Shown: in pieces, positions 18,789 through 26,755 of the stretch
Position numbering within the stretch: position 1 is the stretch's first letter
Layout of the letters: each line of letters begins with the position of its first letter
Notes under the pieces: model-generated
Seen by the model: the letters and a program-made list of their open reading frames with translations, nothing else
Database searches by the model: none
What the model was told of the DNA's origin: nothing
Program-made: the position numbers and the translations under genes
DNA from: Armatimonadota bacterium
GTDB lineage: Bacteria; Bacillota; Desulfotomaculia; Desulfotomaculales; Nap2-2B
Reading direction: 5' to 3'
Length of the DNA stretch: 59,062 nucleotides
NCBI GenBank assembly: GCA_023511535.1
Contig: JAIMBK010000011.1
Location: 1 to 59,062, forward strand

Positions 18789-19508
18789 ATGGAGCAACAA
18801 GAACAGCTGGAGATGTTCCGGCGGCGCCTGGAGGAGGAGAAAAGGCAGCTGGAGGAAAGAGTGCGTTCCCTTACCGAAGGCGGCCTGGCCGATTCCCTGA
18901 GCGATTCCATCGGCGAGTTATCGCTTTATGACAACAACCCCGCCGACGTGGGTTCGGAACTGTTTGAGCGCAGCAAGGATTTTGCCTTGCGGGAAAACGT
19001 CAAACTGCGCATCCGGGCCATTGACGAGGCCCTGGCCAGAATTGCGGCCGGCACTTACGGCACCTGCGATCTCTGCGGTGCGCCCATTTCCCTGGAGCGG
19101 CTGAACGCCGTGCCGTCTACGACCACCTGCCACCGTTGCCGCCGGAAAGCGGAAAAAAGCCCCGACCAGTCCACCCGGCCGGTGGAGGAGGAAGTAATCG
19201 AAGAAATTTACCACCAGAGCTTCGACGAATCCTTCGGCAACGTCGAATACGACCTGGAAGATGCGTGGCAGGACCTCGCCCGCTTTACTGAACACGCCGA
19301 GCAGGCCGACGCCGGCGCCTACTACGGGGAAAGCGAGCTGGCCATTGAAGACCGGGGGTACGTGGAAGAGGTGGAGAACATTCCGTACGAAATCGGCGAC
19401 GACGGCGTGATCTACCGGAGTTTCCGGGGCTTCGACAACGAGCGCGCGCCCACCGAGCGCATCGACGTCGGGATCGAACACAGCAAGCGGAGAAAGGGGC
19501 GGAAGTAA
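18789..19508 (+). CDS. TraR/DksA-type zinc-finger protein, YteA family
   Basis: A 239-residue acidic protein. The N-terminal half is a charged coiled coil, and residues about 85-120 hold a C4 zinc finger (CDLCGAPIS ... CHRCRRKAE) of the DksA/TraR type. The overall length and the conserved D-N-H/N-P-A-D-x-G-x-E-L-F-E-R-x-K-D motif match the YteA family, which is tied to sporulating Firmicutes. The C-terminal third, rich in Asp, Glu and Tyr, ends in a basic tail. It may bind RNA polymerase's secondary channel as DksA does, but this is inference. Confidence 0.88.
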   Translation: MEQQEQLEMFRRRLEEEKRQLEERVRSLTEGGLADSLSDSIGELSLYDNNPADVGSELFERSKDFALRENVKLRIRAIDEALARIAAGTYGTCDLCGAPISLERLNAVPSTTTCHRCRRKAEKSPDQSTRPVEEEVIEEIYHQSFDESFGNVEYDLEDAWQDLARFTEHAEQADAGAYYGESELAIEDRGYVEEVENIPYEIGDDGVIYRSFRGFDNERAPTERIDVGIEHSKRRKGRK

Positions 19509-19530
19509 GCAAGCCGCCCTTGTTTTTTTT
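19494..19530 (+). terminator. Rho-independent terminator overlapping the yteA-like stop
   Basis: AAGGGGCGG (19494-19502) pairs with CCGCCCTT (19514-19521) with one bulged G, followed by G and eight T. The left arm lies inside the last codons of the gene. Confidence 0.8.
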
Positions 19531-19588
19531 CTTTTTTCAGTTAAAATAAAGACAGGGAAAGGTTTTGATTTAAAGAAAGGAAATGCTT

Positions 19589-19894
19589 ATGCTGATGCTA
19601 TCGCCGAAAATGGGTGAATTTTTAATTAAAGTAACCCAAACGCCGGACCTGGATTCTGCTTTAAGGCAATTATTTCATGAGTACCTGGAATTAAAACTTC
19701 AAAAGCTGGAAGAAGAAGTGAAAAAGTTTGAAGCAAAATGGAATGTATCATTTAATGAATTTATAAAAAAAGGCAAGGAAGGGCTTTTGAGCAAAGACAT
19801 TTACTCTTATGAGGTAGAAAAAGATTTTTGGGATTGGGAAAGGGCGGAAACCCTCCGCAAGTATTACAAGGAACTGAAAGAAAAATGGATTTAA
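19589..19894 (+). CDS. Hypothetical protein, putative antitoxin partner
   Basis: A charged, Lys/Glu-rich, mostly helical protein of 101 residues with no motif I can name. The ATG at 19589 has the best spacing to AAAGAAAGG; upstream ATGs at 19583 is too close. Its end overlaps the next gene by 10 bases, and both genes are clearly richer in A and T than their neighbours. Overlap, size and composition are those of a toxin-antitoxin pair, in which this would be the antitoxin. Confidence 0.6.
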   Translation: MLMLSPKMGEFLIKVTQTPDLDSALRQLFHEYLELKLQKLEEEVKKFEAKWNVSFNEFIKKGKEGLLSKDIYSYEVEKDFWDWERAETLRKYYKELKEKWI

Positions 19895-20217
19895 AAACCT
19901 TCCTCGAAGAGTTATTTTCTGCTCTGGCAAATACTGACTTTGTCGAAGACATCGATATTAAAAGCGAAGGAATTATTTTAAGCGGCAGAGTGAGCTTGCA
20001 AAAAGATATCTTTTTAAACATTTACTACAATCAACTAACGGGTACTATTGCCTTTGCCTTAATTAAAAAAGAAGAAAGGATTTGGGGGATAGACAAAGAT
20101 AATCTAAGGGGCTGGCATCTTCATCCGCTGGGTAACGCTTCCGCTCACGAGCTGGTTGAGCCCCTGTCGATCCGGGAGATAGTAAAACAAATCAAAGAAA
20201 TATGGCCTTTGTTATAG
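19885..20217 (+). CDS. Putative TumE/DUF6516-like toxin
   Basis: A 110-residue protein whose pattern (N-x-Y-Y-N, a central R-x-W-G-I-D, then GWHLHPLGNASAHE) resembles the TumE (DUF6516) toxin family, which typically shows a Trp-Asp followed by histidine clusters. The ATG at 19885 lies inside the preceding gene, so translation is coupled. Low GC compared with the flanks points to transfer. I am moderately sure of the family and not of the activity. Confidence 0.55.
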   Translation: MDLKTFLEELFSALANTDFVEDIDIKSEGIILSGRVSLQKDIFLNIYYNQLTGTIAFALIKKEERIWGIDKDNLRGWHLHPLGNASAHELVEPLSIREIVKQIKEIWPLL

Positions 20218-20228
20218 GACGAAGTTCT

Positions 20229-20858
20229 TTATTGAGCCAGTTCCAATAAGACTACCTGCATCTTTTCCGGCATTTTTCCGGCCCGGACTTCCAGGGCGGT
20301 TTCTTTTTTATATTCGGGATAGAGCTTTAAAAAGTCCTCTACCGGCGCAATCGGCAGGCTTAGATATTTTGTTTTGTAATGCATCGGCACTACATAGCTG
20401 GGATTGAGCTGTTCCGCCACTTCTTTTGCTTCGGCCGCGTTGATTGTGTAATACCCGCCCACCGGAACCAGCAGCACGTCCACCTTTCCAATTTTCGCCC
20501 GGGTGCTCTGGTCCAGGGTATGACCCAGGTCCCCCAGGTGGCAAACCCGGATTCCCCCGGCTTCGATGATGAAGACAATGTTTTCGCCCCGCTGGGCGCC
20601 CCGGTTTTGGTCATGGAAGGTGCGGACCCCCGTTATTTTTACGCCGTTTACGGAATGTTCCCCGGCGCTCTGGATGATCTGCGGCTTTCCGGGGATTGCC
20701 CGGACCGCGTTGTGGTCGAAGTGCTGGTGGCTGACGGTGACCAGGTCGGCAGCCACCTTTGGCTCCGGGTAGCCCAGCTGTTTGTCAAAGGGATCGGTAA
20801 TGATTTTTTTGGCGGTTTCAATAAAAAAGCAGGCGTGGCCGAGCCAGGAAATTCTCAT
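20229..20858 (-). CDS. Metallo-beta-lactamase-fold hydrolase, UPF0173 type
   Basis: A 209-residue metal-dependent hydrolase. The metal-binding H-x-H-x-D-H motif is in TVSHQHFDHN near residue 45, with further ligands in HLGDLGH and PMHYKTKY. The start is set at MRISWLGHACFF because GGAGGG lies just before it and the 11 upstream residues have no support. The fold is shared by many enzymes; UPF0173 members have no settled substrate. It is convergent with the toxin-antitoxin pair and divergent from the S-layer gene. Confidence 0.87.
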   Translation of the reverse strand: MRISWLGHACFFIETAKKIITDPFDKQLGYPEPKVAADLVTVSHQHFDHNAVRAIPGKPQIIQSAGEHSVNGVKITGVRTFHDQNRGAQRGENIVFIIEAGGIRVCHLGDLGHTLDQSTRAKIGKVDVLLVPVGGYYTINAAEAKEVAEQLNPSYVVPMHYKTKYLSLPIAPVEDFLKLYPEYKKETALEVRAGKMPEKMQVVLLELAQ

Positions 20859-21057
20859 TTCCAAACCCTCCCTAAACCAGATTGGGATCAACAGGTAGTA
20901 AATTTACAGAAAATAATTCTCCTTCCGGTTAAAAATTCCTGCTTCCCGGTTCCCCGATCCTGAATTAATTATATTTTATCCTTTTTCAGGAAGATTTAGC
21001 AGGACTCATAAGGGGGACCGTCGAATTAAGCTTTAAATCAGACTGGGGGAGATTGGC

Positions 21058-23040
21058 ATGTTTAACCAGCGGTGCTTTTACCGGTTGGTGATTACCCTTA
21101 TTCTGGCTTTGGCCGTCTGTCCGGTCTTTTCGCAGGGCCGGGAGGCGTTTGCGGCCGCCCGGTTCAGTGACGTCAGGGGACACTGGGCCGAGCAAAGTAT
21201 CCTGGAGATGAGCGCCTACGAGATAGTTCGCGGCTACCCCGACGGGACGTTTAAACCGAACGCGGACATTGCCTTCCAGGAAGCGATCGTGATGATCATG
21301 AATACCCTGGGCTGGGGGGAGGAAGCGGCAAAGGCGGATCTGGCCGGATTAACCTTTCCCGCCGGAACCTGGGCGAAGGGTTATTTCGCCCTGGCCGTAA
21401 AAAAGGGGATGCTTACTGAAGGCGGGCTGCCTTTACTTGATCCCAAACGCCCGGCCACCAGGCTGGAAGTGGCTTCTCTGCTCTGCCTGGCCCTGGGTTT
21501 TGAACCGGATTACACCTCTCTTAATTTTCAGGACGCCGGGGAAATTGACGAAAACTACCGCGGTTACGTAGGGGCGATTGTGAAAAGGGGGATCATGATC
21601 GGTTTGCCGGGGAATCTCTTCGCGCCGGGGGCGAAAATTACCCGCGCCCAGATGTGTACAATGCTCTCCCGGCTGATTGAACAAAACTTGACCGCCCCGC
21701 CTCCTCCCAGGAAGCGGCTGGTGGCCAGGATAACCGGTGTGGACGAGGATGATAAAACCATCACCGTAAGAAACTTGAGCGGGGAAAAAACATTTGAAAT
21801 TCCCGGCGACTGCCCGCTCTTTAAGGACCGGGAGATAATCGGCCCGGGTTCCCTGTCCAAATCCAGCCGGATCAAATTAATTACGGATGAGGAGCGGGCT
21901 TACTACGGCAGCCTGCTAAGCGACTTCGGCTCCGCGGAAAAAACCGTGGAAGGCTTCCTGGTTTCTGTCTCTTCCGGCGGTGTTAATCAGGCGTATTCAA
22001 TTACCCTCGAGACGGGCACGGGTGAAAAATTGCGTTTCGAGCTGTATGAAGACGCCCGGTTGTTGGACGGCGACAAGGAATTGACGGCCGCGGATTTGAA
22101 ACGAGATTCTTTTCTTCAGGTGGAACTGGATGCGAACAATAAGATCTTTGCCGGAGAAGTTCTCAGGCCGGACACAATTAGCGGCACTATAATTGAAATT
22201 GACCGCGACCAGTTAACAATTAAAAGAAGGGGCGTCAAAGAGGATTACCAGATCAGTAAAAATGTGCGGGTGACCAAAAACACGCTTCGTTCTTTAAGTC
22301 TTTCCGATTTAAAACCGGGCGATTACGTGAACATCGTGGTTTTGGGCGATCGGGTGTTTTCCATCGACTGCCTGTCCGATGCGGTAGCTGAGTTGAGCGG
22401 AATGGTTTCCAAGATCCGGGGCGACTCGATTTATATCTATGTCCAGAACGAAGAAAAGCGCTACGATCTGGATACGGGGCTGGAAGTGTATAAAGACGGC
22501 CGGCACAAGGATCTGGCCGACCTCAAGCGTGGCGATTACATAACCTTTTGTGTGGCGGATAATCAAAAAGTAATCAGTATTGAAATGCTCGACGAAGAGG
22601 AAGGGGAATTTACCGGCACCGTTTTGTATCTGGGGACGACGAACCAGCCCTATATCACCCTGCGCATGGAGGGGGGCCTGGAGCTTGACTACGATATCTA
22701 CCGGAGCGCCACAATATTGAGGAACGGGGACGAAATCAACCTGGAAGATGTGGTGCCGGGAGCGAAGGTCCGGATTGAGGTCGACGAGGGCAAGGTAGAT
22801 GAGATCGAGGTGCTGGACGACCGGAATATCACGGTGGAAGGCATGATCGTCAACGTTAACGAGGAAGAGGATCGTCTGACCCTGGAAATCAATGGGCGGA
22901 AGTATAATTACGACCTGGCCGGGGACGTGGTGGTCCTTGACGCCGATGGGAAGAAGGCAGAGATTCTGGATCTGAAGAACTACCGGGTGGAGGCAAAACT
23001 GGAGGACGGCGTGATCCAGAAAATTGAGGTGAAAGACTGA
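21058..23040 (+). CDS. S-layer homology domain protein with tandem beta repeats
   Basis: A 660-residue exported protein. A signal peptide (about 1-32, cleavage after AFAA) is followed by three SLH domains in about 33-205; FSDVRGHWAEQSI and GYPDGTFKPN are the first-domain signature. From about 215 to the end the protein is a series of four or five units of 75-85 residues, each with a G-x-I-x-x-I-D/N-x-x-x-x-x-L-T-I strand, a D-Y/D-L-x-x-x strand and a D-L-K-x-G-D-Y/D-x-V turn. The SLH part binds secondary cell-wall polymer; the repeats probably form a stalk of small beta barrels. Ligand unknown. Confidence 0.9.
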   Translation: MFNQRCFYRLVITLILALAVCPVFSQGREAFAAARFSDVRGHWAEQSILEMSAYEIVRGYPDGTFKPNADIAFQEAIVMIMNTLGWGEEAAKADLAGLTFPAGTWAKGYFALAVKKGMLTEGGLPLLDPKRPATRLEVASLLCLALGFEPDYTSLNFQDAGEIDENYRGYVGAIVKRGIMIGLPGNLFAPGAKITRAQMCTMLSRLIEQNLTAPPPPRKRLVARITGVDEDDKTITVRNLSGEKTFEIPGDCPLFKDREIIGPGSLSKSSRIKLITDEERAYYGSLLSDFGSAEKTVEGFLVSVSSGGVNQAYSITLETGTGEKLRFELYEDARLLDGDKELTAADLKRDSFLQVELDANNKIFAGEVLRPDTISGTIIEIDRDQLTIKRRGVKEDYQISKNVRVTKNTLRSLSLSDLKPGDYVNIVVLGDRVFSIDCLSDAVAELSGMVSKIRGDSIYIYVQNEEKRYDLDTGLEVYKDGRHKDLADLKRGDYITFCVADNQKVISIEMLDEEEGEFTGTVLYLGTTNQPYITLRMEGGLELDYDIYRSATILRNGDEINLEDVVPGAKVRIEVDEGKVDEIEVLDDRNITVEGMIVNVNEEEDRLTLEINGRKYNYDLAGDVVVLDADGKKAEILDLKNYRVEAKLEDGVIQKIEVKD

Positions 23041-23057
23041 AGAGGAAGGCACATAAA

Positions 23058-23843
23058 TTATCGAGCAAAGGCAAGCAGTTCGAGAAATTGCCCGACTTCG
23101 CAAGGAGACTTAAGTCTTAAGGCGGCGCTGGACGGCCGGGGGTGTTCGCTGATCAAAACACCCAGGCCGTTTTCTTTTTTTAAGAGTTGAAAGGCGTCTT
23201 CGTCGGTTGTGTCGTCGCCTAAAAAGACGGCCAGACGTCCGGGGAAATTATTTTTCAGCCAGGCCAGCGGTTTCCCTTTGTGCAATCCCGGCGGGCGGAC
23301 TTCCAGAACTTCTTTCCCCCGCAGAAGGACAAGGCCGGATTGCCGGCGCAGCTTTTCGCTTTCCCGCAAAAAGGAAGCCAGGACTTCTTCCGCAGCTTCG
23401 GGTTCAGCCAGCCGGTAATGGATGGCCAGGGCGAGATGCTTGTTTTCCAGCAGGAAACCGGGCCGGTTCCCAATCCGGGCGCGGGCCAGGTCATGAAGGC
23501 GGGCGATGGCCCCGCTGATGTCCGCTTCGTTAAACAGGGGCACGCTCTCTCCATCCGGCCTGCTGATGACAGCGCCGTGCACCCCGGCCAGGTACAGTCC
23601 CGGCACGGGCAGCAGTTCGCGCAGTTCCTCCAGCCGGCGTCCGCTCAGGACGGCCAGCGTATATTCCGGCCGCCGGCCGAGCTGCGCCAGGGTTTTCAGC
23701 AGCCTTTCCCCTGGCCTGGCCCGGCCCGGAACGGGGGCAATCGGCACCAGCGTCCCGTCGTAATCCATCATCAAAAGCACTTTTTTACCTGCGGCCACTC
23801 TTTCCGCCAGGGCTGCCGGCGAGATCAGCGGTGGAACGTTCAT
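23058..23843 (-). CDS. otsB: Trehalose-6-phosphate phosphatase
   Basis: A 261-residue HAD-superfamily phosphatase that releases trehalose from trehalose 6-phosphate. Motif I is MMDYDGTL near residue 25 with the nucleophile Asp, and motif IV is FLGDDTTDEDAF near 215. The D-G-T-L and G-D-D-T-T-D-E signatures are those of OtsB. No trehalose-6-phosphate synthase is in the window, so the substrate must come from an unlinked otsA or another sugar phosphate is the true substrate. Confidence 0.88.
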   Translation of the reverse strand: MNVPPLISPAALAERVAAGKKVLLMMDYDGTLVPIAPVPGRARPGERLLKTLAQLGRRPEYTLAVLSGRRLEELRELLPVPGLYLAGVHGAVISRPDGESVPLFNEADISGAIARLHDLARARIGNRPGFLLENKHLALAIHYRLAEPEAAEEVLASFLRESEKLRRQSGLVLLRGKEVLEVRPPGLHKGKPLAWLKNNFPGRLAVFLGDDTTDEDAFQLLKKENGLGVLISEHPRPSSAALRLKSPCEVGQFLELLAFAR

Positions 23844-24059
23844 GGGTAACCCCTTAATTATTTTTAACGGTTTTCCAGTGCTTTATTTCTGCTGCTTATC
23901 TTGCTTCACCCAAGAATTTAGTTGGTCAATCGTAAGACGTTAAAATTGGAGCCCAAAACATAAACTTGTCTCAGGCGGCGTTTTTCTATAGTTAACGCTC
24001 AGGGTCCGCATAAGGTTAAATCTTTTGGCTCTCTGTCCCCTGGTTCCTCACCCTATTCC

Positions 24060-26474
24060 CTAACCCCTGTCTTTTTCTTTGCTGCCGAAACCGGCCAGCC
24101 CCTCGGCATATTCCCGCAGCTTTTTATCCACCAGGTAAAAAACAGTATTTTCGGGGTATTTTCCATCCGTGCCGCGCTCTCCCGCCGGCACGCCGGTAAG
24201 GATGGAGATCCCCTCTTCCACGGTGCGCACGGCATAAATGTGAAATTTGCCTTCCTGGACCGCCTCGATGATTTCGTGCTTGAGCATGAGGTTGTCGACG
24301 TTCTGGTGGGGAATGATGATCCCCTGCTCACCCGTCAACCCCTTAATTTTGCAGACCGCGAAAAATCCTTCGATTTTTTCCGTTACGCCGCCGATAGGCT
24401 GGATTTCCCCGTTCTGGTTGACCGAACCGGTAACGGCGAAGCCCTGTTTTACGGGCAGGCCGGAAAGGGCGGAAAGCAGGGCGTAGAGTTCGGTGCTGGA
24501 AGCACTGTCCCCGTCGACGCCTTCGTAGAGTTGTTCAAAGGTAATCCGCGCCGACAGACGCAAAGGTTTATCCTGGGCAAAGCGGTCCCCCAAAAAGCCG
24601 GCCAGGGTAAGCACCCCTTTAGAGTGCAGCTGGCCGCTCATGCGGGTTTCCCGCTCGATGTTGACGACGCCCTCCTGGCCCATAAACGTTTTGGCGGTGA
24701 TGCGCGAAGGTTTTCCGAAGGAGTAGTCCCCGATGTCCACCACCGATAAACCGTTTACCTGGCCCACCACGGTGCCTTTGGTGTCCACCAGGATTTTTCC
24801 CTGCCGGATCATTTCCTGGATTTTTTCTTCCAGGCGGCTGGAGCGGTAGACACGTTCCTCGACGGCCCGCCGGACGTGGGGCGCGCTGACGTGCGGGGCG
24901 CCCTCCGCTTCCGCCCAGGCGGCCGCCTCGTAGATGATCTGGACCACTTCGTTGAAGCGGGTGGAGAGCTTGTTCTGGTCGCCGCAAAGGCGCGAGCCGT
25001 ATTCAATCAGTTCCGCCAGTCCTGCCCGGTCGAAGTGTTTCAGTTTCTCCCGGCTGCACACGGACCCCGCGAAGGCCGCGTAGTTTTTCAGGTTTTCCGG
25101 CGTCCGGGGCATTTCCGTATCGAAGTCCACCCGCACTTTGAAGAATTTCTGGAAGTCTTCATCCAGAGCGTAAAGCAGGTAGTAAAGGTAGGGGCTGCCG
25201 ATCAGGATCACCTTCACGTCCACTGGAATGGGCTCGGGGCGGAGGCTGGCCGTGGGAACGATCCGGTATTGTTCACCGATATTTTCAATGATTGTCTGCC
25301 GGTTCTTCAAAGCCTTTTTTAAGGCGTCCCAGGCCAGGGGATCGGCAAGGACGTCCTTGGCCTGGAGGATCAGGTAACCGCCGTTGGCCCGGTGGACGGC
25401 CCCCGCTTTGAGCATGGTAAAGTCGGTGGTCAGGCTGCCCATTACGCTGCGGTACTCAATTTTGCCGAAAAGGTTGTAATAATAAGGGTTGGACTCGATA
25501 ATTACCGGCGCCCCTTTAGTATCCGCGTTGTTGACGAACAAATTAACCTTGTAGCGGTTAAAGATGTCCCGGCTGTCCAGGAAGATTTCAAAGGGGCCGG
25601 CCTTGGGTCCTTCCGGAGTTTTAAAGTATTCCAGGTGGCGGGTAATATCTTCGGCCACCTCTCCCAGGTAACGCACGATCCGGGGAAACTCCCGGTACTT
25701 TTCCTGCAGGCGCTCGACCAGCGGGCCGGCGGCGTAACCGGCAATTTGTTTTTCCAGCTCCTGAATTTGCTCCTTTGCCTTTTTTTCCAGGATCCGGCCG
25801 CTGTTGATCACCTCTTCCAGTTTCTGCTGCAGGTAGCGGACCCGCTGCTCGATTTCCCGCTGCTCTTCCTGGGGGAGCGCTTCAAATTCTTCCGGGGAGA
25901 TGCGTTTGCCGTTTCTTAAAGGCAGAAACATCATGCCGCTGGACCCCTGTTTCATGGAGAAACCGGACTCGGCCGCCTCCCGGCGGAGTTCTTCCATCTC
26001 CCTTTGGATTTGCTGTTCCAGTTCGCTGATGATGGCCTGCTTGTTTTGTTCGTAGTCGGTTCCTTCAAAAGCCTTCGGGATAATGGCGCGCAAGTCGCCG
26101 ATCAGCTCTTCCATGTCCTGCTTAAAGATTTGACCTTGTCCCGGGGGAAGGGAAACGGCCGCCGGCTGATCGGGGTTGGTAAAGTTATATAAAAAACACC
26201 AGTCGTCCGGCACCGTTTTATTCAGCGCGGCCTGGTTGACGACCGCCTGGACGTAGGTGCTCTTGCCGGTGCCGGGGGGCCCGGCCACGTAAATGTTGTA
26301 GCCGGGGGCGCGCATGGCCAGTCCGAACTGCATGGCCCGCACGGCCCGCTCCTGGCCGATGAAATCCTGCAGCGGAGGCACCTCCGCGGTGGTATGGTAG
26401 CTCAGTTCTTCCGGGCGGCAGCGGCGGCGGAGTTTTTCCGCGGGGACCTTGAGGTGGTTGTTCGTGCTAGACAT
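24060..26474 (-). CDS. Lon-like ATP-dependent protease (LonB/COG1067 type)
   Basis: An 804-residue AAA+ protease. Walker A GPPGTGKS is at 65-72, a long coiled-coil insertion covers about 150-260, and the C-terminal protease domain carries the Ser-Lys dyad: Ser657 in GDSASS and Lys700 in GGVTEKIEG. It lacks the N-terminal substrate domain of LonA and is related to the archaeal-type LonB family found in Firmicutes. The ATG is preceded by CAGGAGG. The dyad is intact, so activity is expected. Confidence 0.92.
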   Translation of the reverse strand: MSSTNNHLKVPAEKLRRRCRPEELSYHTTAEVPPLQDFIGQERAVRAMQFGLAMRAPGYNIYVAGPPGTGKSTYVQAVVNQAALNKTVPDDWCFLYNFTNPDQPAAVSLPPGQGQIFKQDMEELIGDLRAIIPKAFEGTDYEQNKQAIISELEQQIQREMEELRREAAESGFSMKQGSSGMMFLPLRNGKRISPEEFEALPQEEQREIEQRVRYLQQKLEEVINSGRILEKKAKEQIQELEKQIAGYAAGPLVERLQEKYREFPRIVRYLGEVAEDITRHLEYFKTPEGPKAGPFEIFLDSRDIFNRYKVNLFVNNADTKGAPVIIESNPYYYNLFGKIEYRSVMGSLTTDFTMLKAGAVHRANGGYLILQAKDVLADPLAWDALKKALKNRQTIIENIGEQYRIVPTASLRPEPIPVDVKVILIGSPYLYYLLYALDEDFQKFFKVRVDFDTEMPRTPENLKNYAAFAGSVCSREKLKHFDRAGLAELIEYGSRLCGDQNKLSTRFNEVVQIIYEAAAWAEAEGAPHVSAPHVRRAVEERVYRSSRLEEKIQEMIRQGKILVDTKGTVVGQVNGLSVVDIGDYSFGKPSRITAKTFMGQEGVVNIERETRMSGQLHSKGVLTLAGFLGDRFAQDKPLRLSARITFEQLYEGVDGDSASSTELYALLSALSGLPVKQGFAVTGSVNQNGEIQPIGGVTEKIEGFFAVCKIKGLTGEQGIIIPHQNVDNLMLKHEIIEAVQEGKFHIYAVRTVEEGISILTGVPAGERGTDGKYPENTVFYLVDKKLREYAEGLAGFGSKEKDRG

Positions 26475-26755
26475 CGTTAACCTCCTGAAAAAAACAATTG
26501 ATTAAATAAATAATTTACTCCACCGGAGATTAATTTCCTGCCTTTGCTTGAAGGAGAAACCGCAACCCTGCAAGGGGCTGAGATTCCTCGGGACTCCCAG
26601 TTTTCGATGGCCTTCACCCTTTCGTTTCCTGAAAATCGAAAGATGTTTTTTGTTGTTTCCATGGTATAATCCTGTTACCGGGTTTTTGCCGGGTGATTGT
26701 CCTTTATGTTTATTTAAACATTTTGGCAGGTAAAAAACTTTTGGGAGGCAGGCGC

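Noticed and set aside
20379..20963. 194-residue plus-strand frame
   Set aside because: Lies opposite the well-supported metallo-hydrolase gene and reads as its antisense shadow.
26535..26640. Possible TPP riboswitch: GGGGCTGAGAT resembles the THI box
   Set aside because: The second conserved half (CCTGATCTGGATAATGCCAGCG-like) is missing and neither neighbour is a thiamine gene.
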